DNA of 64,000 nt from Humulus lupulus (GCF_963169125.1 NC_084793.1:36978578-37042577); one strand, 5' to 3'; positions 43,882 through 56,500 are shown, counted from the first letter of the stretch. Numbers and translations: made by a program. The notes: generated from the sequence alone by a model not told the origin.

Positions 43882-44433
43882 AGAAAGGTAACTTCTTGGT
43901 CCCAAAGCTATTAGAAAAGCTCAGGAAGCAGTAGCACTGATTAGAAAGCGTATGCTCGCTCCTTAAAGCCGTCATAAAAGTTATGCGGATGCCAAGCGGC
44001 GTGATGTGAAATTCAAGGTCGGAGATCAAGTCTTCCTAAGGATATCTCCTATGAAAGGTGTGAAGCGGTTTGGGAAGAAAGGCAAGCTTAGTCCCCAGTT
44101 TATAGGTCCTTTTGAGATATTGGACAAAGTGGGAGCAGTTGATTATTAGCCCTACCGCCAGCTCTAGCTGATAGCCACAATGTGTTCCACATCTCGATGC
44201 TACGAAAATATGTGTCAGACCCATCTCACATCCTCTAGTACGATACAATAGCACTCCCAAAAGACTTGAGTTACGAGGAATGACCGGTTAGCATCCTAGA
44301 TAGAGGGATGAAGCAGTTACGGTCCAAGATTCCGATAGTCAAAGTCCTATGGTGTAATAGTTCTGAACGAGAGGCAACGTGGGAGTTGGAGGAGGACATG
44401 TTAGCCCGGTATCAGGAATTTTTTGGTAAGTAA
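43882..44433 (+). pseudogene. RT8 integrase C-terminus with chromodomain-like tail
   Basis: This continues from 41568: AIRKAQEAVALIRKRMLAP then TAA then SRHKSYADAKRRDVKFKVGD, FLRISPMKGVKRFGKKGKLS, PQFIGPFEILDKVGAV, a frameshift near 44145, then VFHISMLRKYVSDPSH in another frame, and a tail SKIPIVKVLWCN with EREATWELEEDMLARYQEFF. The last segment fits the chromodomain-like ending of Tekay-type integrases. The stop is at 44431. Confidence 0.85.
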
Positions 44434-44454
44434 ATTTCGAGGATGAAATTCTTT

Positions 44455-44469
44455 TTAGTTGGGGAGAAT
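44455..44469 (+). other. RT8 polypurine tract
   Basis: TTAGTTGGGGAGAAT directly precedes the 3' LTR, some 20 bp after the pol stop and the phrase TTCGAGGATGAAATT shared with RT6 and RT7. Confidence 0.78.
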
Positions 44470-46564
44470 TGTAGAGTCCCAGAACTTTACTTAGCTAGTT
44501 AAATGGTAGTAGTAGTAGTAGTGGTAGTAGTAGCTAGTAGTAGTTATAGTATGATAGTTACTATGGATTTTGGTTCAAGTCGGGACTTAGTTGAACACTC
44601 ATAGCAACACTTATAGATTTTATAAGTTTAACCTATAGAATATTAATTATAACATAAGGTTTGATTAATATAGTTGATTATAAAGATGTTATTTATTATA
44701 CTATAAGGTTTAGATAGAATTAATAAGATCATGACACTTGTTGTGTGCATGTTTATTTAAGGATTTAATTATAGTTTAAATAAAAGAAAGTTCAAGAAAG
44801 CTCTAGAATCTTCCAAGACCATTAAGAGCAGACATTTGTCACAATCTTGTTTATTTGAGGATTTAAGCATTTTAAGTGGATAATTCAGAAATAGAAGTTT
44901 CTAGAAGCTCTAGACCTTTCCAAAACTTGCTGGAATCTCATATTACTCAGTCAAACCTGATTAATCAATTCAAATTATGTTCAATAAGTGTAATTAAATG
45001 TTTAATATATTCACGTATGTCGATATAACGCAGCATAGGAGTCGATGTATCGCCACACGGGGAATACGAAAAACACGTCAACTTCGTACAAACAAAACGA
45101 CGAGCACTCGGGACATAAGGCCAGGCAATATATCGCCTTTGTTGGGTGATATATCGGCCCTAGGGCCATATTTTCAAATGATGTTGAAACCGAGCTTGAT
45201 TCATTTCCCAATCTGTTGAATAGCCTCTGAACGTTTTGACCGAGTCTTCAGCACTTGCTGAACGAATATTCAAATATTTTTCAAATAATACACATTATTT
45301 TTATTCAAGCTAAAAGGAGATAGTTCACTCTTTGAACTCTATAAATAGGACCTAGTACCCAGCCACTTTTCTCATTCTTCAAGCTGTGTTCAGAGCCTTT
45401 AAGCTGCTAGGGTTGCTATATAGTGATAAACACTTGGGTTGGGATAAAACCTTTATCATCTCAAGCTTTATAAACACTTGGGAAGTGAGATTTATAGTGT
45501 TTTTTCAATATCAATGTGTAGTTCGGCTCTAGTACATTCAAAGGTATTCCTAATCTTAAGTTCATTTCTGTATGGTTCCTTAGTTTCCTTTAGTTATCTT
45601 TACTCAAATCCTAACTCAATGTTCCATTCTTGGTTAGGTATTTAAGTTCTTTGAACTTACATTTTCTTGTTGGTAAGTTTCATCTTGGTGGTTTAGTTCA
45701 TTTCTTTATCATATCCTTCTTTAGAATTACTCACATTCTTATTGTTGGTTTTAGGAGTGTTCCAAATCCCGTCCTTGTTCTCATAAATCCCGGTATTGGT
45801 AAGGAAAATAGGATAGACTTTGTATGCTTTTATGTTTTAATATATGTTTATGTTATGTGTATGATATGTTTTTAGTTGTTTTAGTATATGAATTTTTTAG
45901 ATAGCAATCACATAATTTGTTTAGATAACAAATATATAACTTGTTTAGATAACAAGTCCCAACAATTTATTCCTTGGGCATATGATTGTTTAGGTAATGA
46001 GCCCTATAAATTTATATGACTTGTTTAGATAACAAGGCCCGTAAATTTATGGGCATATGATTGCTTTGCTTGCAAGCCCCAAGAAGTATGATGGGTATTA
46101 TAATACATGTTTTATAGTCATATGTTTTGTAGTCTTATGTTTAAGTTTTATGATATATGTGCTAGTAGATTTTCCTTGCTGGGCATTATGCTCATTCCTT
46201 TATTTTTATGTATGTAGGAAAATAGTTATGGCGGCAGAAGGATTCTTGGCAGCTTGGTTTGTGTATTAAGGATGAAGGGATTCGATGGACTGCGTGAACG
46301 ATTCGAGGACGTCATTTTAGCCTCTTTAAACTATGGTTTTATGTATTTTCCGCATTTAGTTTTGTAAACAATTTTCTTTAGGTTAAAGTTATGTTTTATT
46401 TTAAAATAATGGGATCTCATACCCCGCATTTATGTATTTTAATACTTACTTTGGAGTTTTCAATAAAGTTGTGAATATTTCTTATGTTTGTTTTCTTCAA
46501 AAGAATTAGCTAAGTCTAGTAGATTTTAATGGTCCAAGGTCTTAGAATTAGTTGGGTCACTACA
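44470..46564 (+). repeat. RT8 3' LTR
   Basis: The 2,095-bp LTR matches 34260-36396 closely, with a short triplet repeat (44505-44543), TATA at 45340-45347 and AATAAA at 46462-46467. It retains the GGAAAATAGTTATGGCGGC segment (about 46217) lost from the 5' copy. Confidence 0.92.
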
Positions 46565-47268
46565 TTTGCATCTCTTACGGAGCCACTCCGATAGTCACCT
46601 GATAACTATTATTGTACGAGAACTCAATCAAAGGGAGATACTTTCTCCAAGATCCCCCAAAATCTAGCACACAGGCTCGTAGCATGTCTTCTAGTATCTG
46701 ATACTATCGACCTCGAAGGTGAAGGTGGGGTCCCTCTCGGATACTATCGACCTCGGAGCCCCATGAAGTCGAACAATTTCCTTCACATACAACTCAACAT
46801 ACTGCTCCACAGTATAAGTCGTCCTGACAGGTAAAAAGTGGGCGGACTTGGTGTACCCATCCACAATCACCCACACCGAGTCATGCTGTCCCACGGTCTT
46901 CGGCAAAACAACTACGTAGTCGATGGTGATATCTTCCCATTTCCACTCTGGAATCCCCAGAGGCTGCAATAACCCTGCTAGCCTCTGATGTTCAACTTTA
47001 ACCTGCTGACACGTTAAGCACTTGGCCACATAATCCACCACATCCCTTTTCATACCCGACCACCAATACAAAGCTCTCAAATCTTGGCACATCTTCTTCG
47101 TACCTGGATGTAAGGAATAGGGAGTGGTATGCGATTCATCCAAGATCTCACGCTGGATATTAGAATCCATCGGAACATAGATCTGGTCCTTGACTTCAGT
47201 AATCCCATCTCCGAGATAGAAAAGTCCTTAGCCACTTCGACTAAGACATTCTCTCTGTGCCCTCTCAA
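46565..47268 (-). pseudogene. RT7 integrase, N-terminal and core part
   Basis: 46691-47170 reads ESHTTPYSLHPGTKKMCQDL, VAKCLTCQQVKVEHQRLAGL, WKWEDITIDYVVVLPKTVGQ, DGYTKSAHFLPVRTTYTVEQ and HGAPRSIVSERDPTFTF. The HHCC zinc residues and the first catalytic D are present; at the second D the sequence is SERDP. RT8 cuts it at 46564, and the C-terminus resumes at 34259. A stretch near 46565-46690 is stop-broken. Confidence 0.85.
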
Positions 47269-48249
47269 CTAGGAATCCTTCCCCTGCACCTCCTTGATCC
47301 TCTCAAGGAGTGTAGACTGAAGAGTGATGTTGGCTAGCTGACCAACCACCAACTCTATACCCGCTCTAGTCATCTCCTCAGCTAGCTTATCAGATATCTG
47401 TCTTGAACTGAACAACTGTCCTGGCCCTTTCTGACTCAATGCATCATCCACTACATTAGCCTTCCCAGTATGGTGTAGGATATCACAATCATAATCCTTT
47501 ACCAAGTCCAGCCACCATCTCCGACGCATATTCAGATCCTTCTGAGTAAAGAAGTACTTCAAACTTTTATGGTCGATGTATATCTCGCACTTCTTACCAT
47601 ACAGGTAATGTCTCCAAACCTTTAGTGCAAATACCACCGCCGCCAACTCCAAATCATGCGTGGGATATCTCTGCTCATATTCCTTTAACTGTCTTGATGC
47701 ATAAGCTATCGCATTTCCAGCTTGCATCAACAAACACCCTAAACCCTGTCTGGAAGCATCATAGTAAACCATAAACTTCTCATTGTCCGTCGGCAGACTC
47801 AACACTGGAGTGGCGATAAAATGCCGCTTCAGTTCCTTGAAACTATTCTCACACCTGTCTGACCACACATACTTAGTCTTCTTCCTTGTTAATTCTGTCA
47901 AAGGCGTAGCTATCCTGGAGAACCCCTCAACAAACCACCGATAATATCCCGTCAATCCCAGAAAGCTCCTAACTTCAGGAACACTGCTCGGTCTAGGCCA
48001 ATCTCTCACTGCCTCAATCTTACTTGGATCAACCAGAATCCCCTGCTTACTGACAATATTTCCCATAAATGTGACTTGCGATAACCAAAAGAACTTAGCA
48101 TATAACCTATGCTCCCTCAACCGCTGCAATACCAAATGTAGATGTTGCTCATGCTCTGTCTCTGATTGAGAATACACGAGAATGTCGTCAATAAATACTA
48201 TCACAAACTTGTCCAAGTAATCTTTGAAAACCCTATTCATCGTGTCCAT
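47269..48249 (-). pseudogene. RT7 RT C-terminal half and RNase H
   Basis: The 326-codon open frame has [20 protein letters not shown] then [14 protein letters not shown], with the catalytic FIDD intact, [60 protein letters not shown] and [20 protein letters not shown]. RNase H residues are present. A few residues are missing between YAKF and WLSQVTF. Near 48250-48410 the frame is interrupted by a small deletion (FGLTN then HQLLW). Confidence 0.88.
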
Positions 48250-49400
48250 AAAAGTTGGTGGGTATTAGTTAATCCAAAGGTCATAACCAGGAATTCATAG
48301 TGTCCATACCTCGTGCGAAAAGTGGTCTTTGGTATGTCCTCTTCTTTAATCCTTAACTGATGGTAACCTGACCAGAGATCAATCTTAGAAAACACTGTCT
48401 TTCCCTGTAGCTAGTCAAATAAATTGTCGATCCTAGGCAATGGATACTTGTTCTTAATGGTCAACTTGTTCAGCTCCTTGTAGTCAATACACATCCTAAG
48501 AGATCCATCCTTCTTCTTGAAAAACAACACTGGAGCACCCCATGGCGAGAAACTCGGTCTAATGAACCCCAAATCTAGTGATTCCTGCAACTGAATCTTC
48601 AACTCTTTCAACTCCATCGAAGCCATTCTGTAAGGTGTCCTAGATACTGGCTCTGCCCCTGATGCCAACTCTATAACAAACTCAATCTTCCGCTGCGGCA
48701 GAAACCCTGGCAGGTCTGCTGGAAATAAATCTGGAAACTCACATACCAATCTTGTCTCACCCGGTCCAACCGACGCAACTCTAGAAGTATCCACAACATT
48801 CGCTAGGAATCCTATGCAACCTTCCTGCATCAAGTCTTTAGCCTTCAATGCTGAAATCATAGGTACCAGCGGTCCATTAACTTTCCCCATAAATACAAAG
48901 GGTACCTCCCCTTCTGGTTCAAAAGTCACCATTCTGCACTTGTAGTCAATCGTCGCCCCATACTTTGATAACCAATCCATCCCTAGAATTATATCGAAGT
49001 CATCCATCTCTAGCTCAAGCAGACCCACAGACAACTCCCTACCACCTATCTCTACTGGTAATGCTCTAATCCATCTCCAAGAGACTACCAGTTCCCCAGT
49101 TGGTAACAAAGTCTGAAAACCCCTAGCATACAAAACACTAGGTCTACACAGCTGATCTATCACTCTAGCAGACACAAATGAATGAGTAGCTCTTGAGTCA
49201 ATCAATGCAGTATAAGAAGACCCAGCACTAGAAATCTGACCTGTCACAACCGAGGGGCTAGCCTCCGCCCCAGTCTGAGTCAAGGTGAACACTCTGGCAG
49301 GAGCGAGACTGTCGCCCTGATTCGACTCCACTTTCCTAGCTTGTGGGCAATCCTTTTTCAAATGATTGGAACTCCCACAGACAAAGCAGGCCCTGATCCT
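48250..49400 (-). pseudogene. RT7 gag tail, protease and RT N-terminal half
   Basis: The open frame 48411-49361 begins inside gag (the upstream [15 protein letters not shown] knuckle spans about 49350-49395). It then reads [120 protein letters not shown]. The protease active site D-S-G-A is D-S-R-A, which should kill it. A TAG follows DNLFD at about 48412. Confidence 0.87.
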
Positions 49401-50339
49401 GCACTCCCCCTAATGTCGTCGTCTGCACCGAGGACACATTGGAAAACTCCTCCAGTTGTCACCTCCGCCCTGATGGCCACTAAAAGCACCCCGTGCCCTC
49501 CTATCCGAGCTAGGAGGAACAAAAGAATCTAGGGCCTTTCTCTTCTACTCACTGGAGCCACTACCCAAGCTGGATCCAATAAAAGGAGGCACCATCCTCC
49601 TGGCATCGTGCCTAACTGTGCTCTCTCTCCATATCTGATCCAAAATAAGCTTCACATAACGAGCGATCATAACATTCAAACCTCGTACAAATCTATCCCT
49701 TCTTGCCGCATCATTCAGCACCAAATCCGGCGCAAACTTTTCCAACCGATCGAACCTCAGAGCATACTTAGTAACTGTCAACCGGTTCTGAGTCAGGTTG
49801 ATGAACTTGTCAACCTTTGCAGGTTGGACTGCAACACTGTAGTATTTCTTGTTAAAAATGTTTCTGAACTCTTCCCAAGTCATAACTTCCACATTCCTCC
49901 TCTGAGTCACTACATCCCACCAGATGCGGGCATCTTCCCTAAACGTGTAGCTGGCACAAGCTACCTTCTTGTTCCTTTCCATCCTCATAAAATCCAGGAT
50001 GGAGGAAATCATATTCATCCACTGCTTTACCCGCAGTGGGTCTAGTCCACCCTCGAAGGTGGGAGGATGCTGCTTCTTGAACCTCTCCTACAAAGGTTCC
50101 CACCTGTTCTCCATAACAGGATGAACTGGCACTGGTGCCACAACTTGCTAAACTGACAACCCAGTGGCCTGAGGAGGGGCCTACTGCCTCAACTGTCAAA
50201 GTTCTTCCTCTGTTCATTATAGTCTCGCTTCCATTTCGGTAAACATTTGTTGCCAATTCTGTGGGGCAGGTGGAGGGTCCTGACCCTGTTCGTCATCCTC
50301 GGCCCTACTGCCGCAGAATCTCGATGATTTTTGAGGCAT
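49401..50339 (-). pseudogene. gag: RT7 gag
   Basis: The probable start is the ATG complementary to 50337-50339 (MPQKSSRFCGSRAEDDEQ). It has stops in the N-terminal third, then the open frame 49545-50018: SILDFMRMERNKKVACASYT, FREDARIWWDVVTQRRNVEV, LTVTKYALRFDRLEKFAPDL, RFVRGLNVMIARYVKLIL. The region GITTYAQ..ALEAE usual after this is missing, so gag has an internal deletion before the basic tail. Confidence 0.82.
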
Positions 50340-50663
50340 CTCAACAATATGCCTGCAATCAACGACGTCGCTCATCAGGCATGACAACAACATCCAAAAC
50401 AACCTCCCATTCACATCAGCCAACCATAAACAATAGTCAACATCACATACAAATAACATATAACACTCAACGGGCCATGCCCTGGCATCATGCATATGTT
50501 AACTCATTCATCATGCTCTATATAAAATAAGCAGGCAAACAGGGTAGCTAAGCACATATTCAAGCATATAAGTCAATCATTACCAACCAACCCTGAGTCG
50601 AGCTTGTCACTGATAGCGAGCGTACATGTTCGGTCAATCTCCACGAACCATAAACCTTGGCTC
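50340..50663 (-). other. RT7 leader
   Basis: About 320 bp between primer site and gag without an extra ORF or the conserved hairpin loop. The short open frames on either strand are unsupported. Confidence 0.6.
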
Positions 50664-50678
50664 GCTCTGATACCAAGT
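50664..50678 (-). other. RT7 primer binding site
   Basis: Minus-strand ACTTGGTATCAGAGC follows directly after the LTR terminus GGGCATTACA. Confidence 0.85.
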
Positions 50679-52857
50679 TGTAATGCCCTACTTCCTTAGA
50701 GTCGTTACTAAGTGAGTTTAAAACGTGCAATTAACTCGCTAATCGAGGTTTAAAGACAAAAGTGTAGCTAACCACAAACAAAGTCTCATAATTTAAAAAT
50801 ATATCCACTCATTGAAAATTATAAAGCGTTTAATATTTGGGATCCCAAAATACTTTTTTAGAAATTTTTACAACTCAAAAATATAATTAAAGTCGACTAT
50901 ACGACAAAATTAGGTTTAATACAAGCATCTCCCAAAAGTACCCCTAGCTGTGGCAGCCAAGCAGGCCAAACTTGTACACATCGCCTCATGCTCTCCGTAC
51001 TCATGGTTGGTCGACTTTCCCCTTGCCCTTACCTGCACCATAGAGCACCCGTGAGCCGAATCCCAGAAGGAAAACTCACACAAACAAATAGCATACGCAT
51101 ATCTTTCATTCAACATGTAATCAAATCGCCAACAGGCTAAACACATACGGCCATGCCGTCCCAGGTGCTTTACCAGGCCCTGGGTTCGCGGTCTACACCG
51201 TGAGGATATCCCAGGTATCCTATAGGGTCTCGTCCTAGCAACTCGCACTTCGCGTGCTAAATGCTGCTCTCGGCCCATTGCTGTACTCGGCCTTGCCGTT
51301 CTCGGCCTTCGCCATTCTCGGCCTTCACCGTTCCCGGCTCTTGGCGTTTTTTCATATATATGCACACATAGCATAACTAAACAAATACTTAACACGTATA
51401 AATAGAATCAATTAGGCTACGCCCTGCAACACAATCATATAGGGTTGTGCCCTGCAACACAAGCTATAGGGCCTTGCCCTGCTCTACGGGTACAGCAGTT
51501 TTCTTACCTGTGTCCTGAGCTTTCCAAGAACCGATGTCCCGAGCACAATCCCCTAGTCCAAGCATTGCTGAAAACCTAGTCACAACGTATCAACAACATC
51601 CATCCATCAAGTTATAATCCATTAAATAGCTTTGGGTCATAATTCTAGTCTCCCGGACCTTGAATTCTACCAACTGGGTGATAAAATCCATCCCGAGCCT
51701 TAACATTTGGATTCCCGAGCCTAAAACCACCTTGAAGCCCAAAAACACACTAAGTATCACGGCCCCATGAACCCATGCCGCGGCCCGCCTCAACCAGAAG
51801 CCCCATCCCCCAAAACAGGGCATGCGCGCCGCGACCCAAGCTAGGGTGTGCCATGGCCCGCCCTTCTTCCTGGCCTCCAACTTGTTCTAGAGGGTCGCAG
51901 CTCAGTAAGAATAATGTCGCGGACCGACCCTTCGAACCCAGAAAAATCCTCCATTTTTACCTCCAATTCCAAGCCAATTTACCCCAAAATCATCCCAACA
52001 ACTCAAGTCAATCATCATAGAAGCTCTACTACAATCTTAGCAGCAAAACCTAACAAGAATTAACCCCAAACCTCATCTAAAATTCAAGAATGATTCATCA
52101 CATAGCTCGCATGCAAAACCTTGAAATTTCAGCAGAAAACTCAACATAACTCAGAAAATTAAGTGCTATAATCCTTACCTTAATCTGATAACTTGGTCCT
52201 GACCTAATCCTCAATCACAGCCAGCTTTAATTCCAAGCTTGATCTTCAAAGTTCCCTCCTTGGTATGGTTTAGAGAAAGAGAGAGAAAAGAGGATGCTTG
52301 GGTCGGTTTCCCTTAGTTTTTGAACACTTCTTTGGTTTATTTTTTTTTTCTTAACTTAAGTCTCTAAGGTTACCTCAAAGGCTCGGGGTACCAAAAATGT
52401 CCCCGAGGGAAAAATGGTAAATTGCCCCAATATTCCCTCCTAAACATTCTAACCTCAAATATATCTCCAAATATGTTTTTCCATACGTCTCTAAGCTGTT
52501 TAGCAAGATAACCCCATAATACATCCAATGCCCGAAATACCCCTCGACTCGCCCCGAGTCAGGTATTCAACCCCGTTGTAACTATCTTGCTAAACATCTC
52601 CCTAGGACTGTCTCGGATCGTGAAACACATATATCACAAATATATCACATTAATTACATTTATGCCCTCAATGGGCTGAAATTACAAACACGCCACTAAT
52701 AGACAAACGGGGCCCACATGCATATTTAATTCACCTAAACATGCATCTCTAATCACATACTCACCAAAATCCACATATAATAATATTAATTCACTTATTG
52801 CCCTCCAAGCACGCTAATCAAGGCCCTAAGCCTTATTAGCAAATTTGGGACGCTACA
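50679..52857 (-). repeat. RT7 5' LTR
   Basis: This 2,179-bp LTR runs from TGTAATGCCCTACTTCC to GGGACGCTACA on the plus strand, with TGGGATCCCA at 50838-50847 and the conserved block near 51035-51075. It pairs with 31472-33620. Confidence 0.9.
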
Positions 52858-52862
52858 TTGGA

Positions 52863-54865
52863 CGTGGTGGTCAAGCGGTCGCATATGTACACGTCACCAC
52901 CTAAGCTCTCCACTGAAGGCTAGGTAAGCTATTCTTTCCCTTTACCTGCACCACATAGCACCCGTGAGCCAATGCTCAGCAAGAAAACTTATTACTGCAT
53001 GTATTTAAATAATAATAACGATCACAAAATCGTTATGGGGCTCGCAGCCCGAATCAAATGATGACTATTAATTCATTCTGGGGTCCTGCGCCCTAAGCCA
53101 TGTGACCATCAAGTCACCTGAGCCTTTTAGCCATGGCTCTGAGTAACTAGCCATAGACTAGCTGAGCGCTTTAGTTTTCTTCGACCAATTGGTCGGATGA
53201 GCATATAATGCTCTTGTTGATTAGATATAATCATATCGACCAGCGTTCAATACGCTATTGCCGCTTTTGACTCATAAGTCAATTCCATATGACCAGCGAT
53301 TAGTACTATTCCTGATCTTGACTGATAAGTTAGAGCTTCGCGACAAGCACTTAACACCATTGTCGTTTTTTACTAATAAGTCAGTGTGTTGCTCAAATAA
53401 ATAATAAAATCAAGCATTCATAATGCAACAGATATCCAAATATAAAGCAATCAACATGCTTCAACAATAATCATTTATGTCACATAATGGGTGCAATTTT
53501 CTTACCTCAGACTTGAGTGTAAAATAAGTTAAGAACGACCCTTGAAAACGATCCTGACCTTAGGCCCTCAGCGGTAACCTAATCATAACCAAATATGAAA
53601 TCCCATCAATAAAATGAGTAATAAAATATTTCCAGACCAAGTCCTAGCCCCCGAGGCCTCGAATCCTACTAAAACAGTGGGTAGATTCGATCCCGAGCCT
53701 TAATGTTTGAAAACCCGCGCTTAAAACCAAGTAAAACTAAGCCTGGCCAAAAACAGACAGATGGGTCGTGACCTGCCCCCAAGGGTCGCGGCGCGCCTCC
53801 CAGACAGACAGACCCCCTATGTTGGTGCCAGGGGAGGGCCAAACTTGCCCTTGACGGTCCTAGTGCACCTGCCAAACAGAGCCTAGTGAAGGCTCTAGGG
53901 TTCACTCAAGTCGCGATGCCCATGAACTCGGTCGCGACTTGACCCTGCAAACCCAGCTCCCCTGCATTTTCCTCAATTCAAACTCAGCCAAAAACCCAAC
54001 CCAACAATCCCAATATCAAAACCAAACCTCAACACAACATAACCACCAATCTAGCAATAAAACCCAAGCTTCAAAACACCTAAAACACCATCAAATACTC
54101 AACTCCATAATAAAATTCTCAAGCTTACAAAAAACCTTAAAAACAAAGTAAAACTTCAAAGATTAAGCTTAAAATCCTTACCTCAGATATGATTTGAATC
54201 CCCTGAATTGTTGTAACACTCTTCTAAATCCTCAAGCCTCAAGAACCTTAAGCTTCAACTCTCCTAATTTGCCTCAAAATACAACTGAGAGAGTGGGAGT
54301 AAATTATCGAGAGAGAGAGAAGAAAGCAACTCTGTTTTCTGCCTTGGTTCCTTCTACAACCATCCTCCCTTAGTCAAGCCTATCTAAAGCCTAAAATGAC
54401 AGAATTGCCCCTAAGGCCAAACTAATCCCTCAAAACCACCCAAGGGAAAATCTGCCATTTCCACCTACCCCGTTAATCATAATTAACGTCCTCCAATTCC
54501 CGTTACGTCTAAAATCCTCAAATTATTACTAAATAATTTCCCATTACTTGTTCATTCCCGGTAATGTTCTAAGGACCAAATTACCCCTAGGCTCACCCTG
54601 AGCCCGGTAATTAACCCTGTTATGACAAAACCGCTAACTTGCTTCCTAGGATCATCTCATGCCGAATAACTCAAATATATCCACAGAATAATGTGGTCTC
54701 ACCCATATATCACATACATGCACATGGATATAAAAATACAGCCATATAATCATACAATGCACATAATCATGCATAGAATCACATAATAACGCATTAAACC
54801 AATTATGGCCCTCCTGGCCCCCTAATCCACACACTAAGCCACATTAGGGAATTTGGGACATTACA
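52863..54865 (-). repeat. RT6 5' LTR, second segment
   Basis: This resumes the RT6 LTR at CGTGGTGGTCAAGCGG (compare 24317) and ends GGGAATTTGGGACATTACA. It has about 150 bp around 53010-53145 that the 3' LTR lacks. TTGGA at 52858-52862 is the right copy of the RT7 duplication. Confidence 0.9.
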
Positions 54866-55083
54866 TGCGCTACAGCGAAGCCTTGAAGGGTTGCGGCGTG
54901 CCAAGGTGATTCAAAGAGCCACCTGGGCTCTGGGTTCACGCGAGTCATGGCGCCACAAGAACAAGGTCGTGGAGCGACCCCACGAACCCAATTTTTTCAA
55001 GCTTTTTCTCCAAGCCAATTTCCCCAAAAATCCATCCTAAATCAAACCCAAAGCCATAATTGAGTCCCAACACTTCTCCATCC
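54866..55083 (-). repeat. L5: gypsy LTR fragment, right part
   Basis: This continues the LTR broken at 24014 (GCGGCGTGCC, GAACAAGGTCGTGGAGCGAC, CAAGCTTTTTCTCCAAGCC). It stops abruptly at about 55083, where the RT1 coding remnant begins, so L5 is truncated there. The exact border is uncertain by a few bases. Confidence 0.65.
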
Positions 55084-56030
55084 ATGTGAACTTCTGTTGC
55101 TTCCTTGTTAAATTTATTAAGGGTGTAGTTATTTTTCAGAACCCTTCAACAAATCGTCTATAATTTCCCACCAAGCCCAGAAACTACTCACCTCAGTGGC
55201 GCTCTTGGGCTTGGGCCAGTCCTTCACTGCTTCAATCTTGGCTGGATATACTTCTACGCCATTTTTAGACACAATGTGTCCTAGAAATGTCACATTCTCT
55301 AGCCAGAATTCGCATTTCTTAAACTTAGCATATATTTGATGATTTTTTAGTCATTCCAACATCAGTCGCATGTGCTTTTCATGCTTAGATTTCATCTTTC
55401 AGTAGATCAATATGTTGTCTATGAACACCACAACAAACTTATCCAAGTAGTCCTTAAATACTCGGTTCATAAGATCCATGAACGAGGCTGGTGCATTTGT
55501 TAATCCAAAAGACATTACTAGAAACTCATAGTGTCCATATTTGGTTCAAAAAGTTGTCTTTGGGATATCTTCTCGTACTCTTACCTGGTGATACCCTGAC
55601 TGCAAATCTATATTCAGGAACATCGTAGATCCTTGTAGTTAATAAAAAAGATCGTCTATTTGAGGCAAAGGATATTTGTTCTTGATCGTCACTTTATTTA
55701 GTTCTCGATAGTCGATGCACATCCTCATGCTCCTGTCCCTCTTCTTGACAAAAAACACTGGTGCACTCCAAGGAAAATAGCCCAGTCAGATGAAACCCTT
55801 GTCTAATAGCTCCTGCAGTTGCATCTTTAACTCCTTTAACTTGGTAAGCGCCATTCTATAGGGAGCTTTTAAGATTGGTGCCATCTCTAGTGCCAATTCT
55901 ATTTTGAACTCGATTTCCCTACTCGGAGGTAATCCCGCTAGATCTTCTAAAAACACCTCAGGAAATTCGCATACAATGTGTACATCTTTTGGTTCAAGCT
56001 GCGTATTTGGTGACTTGTCCACCGCATTAG
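55084..56030 (-). pseudogene. RT1 reverse transcriptase, truncated
   Basis: From 56022 leftwards: CEFPEVFLEDLAGLPPSREI, APYRMALTKLKELKMQLQEL, a stop at about 55786, then [75 protein letters not shown]. The catalytic F-I-D-D reads F-I-D-N. Several more stops follow. Coding similarity ends at 55084 against L5, so RNase H and integrase are gone. Confidence 0.85.
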
Positions 56031-56500
56031 CTAGAAATGCTTGACAACCGCTACTGGTTAACTATTGAGCTTTGAGAGCTGAGACTATCAGTATGCAAGT
56101 TTGAGAAACTTATCCTTTGTAGGTGAACTATTATCCACCTTTTGTTTGAAAGTTGACTATGTTGCCCTTACAATTTATTGTTACTCCATATTTTGCTAAC
56201 CAATCCATGCCTAATATTACATCATAATCCTTAAGGTCAAACTCAATCAAATCTACTGGTAACTCTCTTCCTTTGATTCTAACTATAACACTGCGCACCC
56301 CTCTACTAGAGAACATTCTTTCCCTCGAGGGTAGTTCCGTAACAAACTTATCTCTAAAAAATTCGCATGGTTTATCTAAGCTATCAATCATATTCATATA
56401 GACAAAGGAATGCATAGCTCCTTAATCGAATAAAACATTGAATGGTTTTCCAGAGATAGTGATCTAACCTGATACCACTATATTGCTATTTTCCGCCTCA
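56031..56500 (-). pseudogene. RT1 aspartic protease
   Basis: The active site reads V-L-F-D-stop-G-A: the serine codon has become TAA at about 56420. It is followed by HSFVYMNMIDSLDKPCEFFR, LIEFDLKDYDVILGMDWLAK and YGVTINC. It resembles the RT8 protease more than those of RT6 and RT7 (shared [14 protein letters not shown]). Confidence 0.85.

Larger units (their letters stand above)
34260..46564 (+). mobile_element. RT8: Ty3/gypsy chromovirus with an extra leader ORF
   Basis: The 5' LTR is 34260-36396, the 3' LTR 44470-46564, with flanks ATAGC (34255-34259) and TTTGC (46565-46569), matching at three of five bases. The insertion is clear because RT7 integrase reads on both sides. Between primer site and gag lie an intron-like segment and an ORF of 155 codons. 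Then follow gag, protease, RT, RNase H and integrase with a chromodomain-like end. Own length is about 10 kb once S9 is removed. RT catalytic FIDD is intact, but many codons are stops. Confidence 0.9.
31472..52857 (-). mobile_element. RT7: Ty3/gypsy chromovirus, split by RT8
   Basis: The 3' LTR is 31472-33620 and the 5' LTR 50679-52857, with flanking TTGGC (31467-31471) and TTGGA (52858-52862). The interruption is confirmed because the RT6 LTR reads continuously across the join (compare 24315 onward). Own length is about 9.1 kb. Gag, protease, RT, RNase H and integrase are recognisable and less damaged than in RT6, with FIDD intact. RT8 entered its integrase gene. Confidence 0.9.
24015..54865 (-). 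mobile_element. RT6: Ty3/gypsy chromovirus, split by RT7
   Basis: The 3' LTR is 24015-26166, the internal region 26167-31170, the 5' LTR 31171-31471 plus 52863-54865. In element sense the order is primer site, gag, protease, RT, RNase H, integrase with a chromodomain-like tail, polypurine tract. The integrase GPF/chromodomain end and Met-type primer site place it near the Tekay/Del group. Own length is about 9.5 kb. Pol is broken and the RT box is FIVD. The flanks 24010-24014 (CGCGT) and 54866-54870 (TGCGC) match at only three of five bases. Confidence 0.85.

Noticed and set aside
45630..45875. Open frame of about 81-85 codons present in both RT8 LTRs (also 35527-35784)
   Set aside because: Its presence twice follows from LTR duplication; it lies in R/U5 and has no recognisable domain.
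51600..52060. Small ORFs in the RT7 LTRs (51590-51880, 51848-52063, 32408-32674, 32642-32857)
   Set aside because: They occur in both LTR copies in both directions and are not conserved as proteins.
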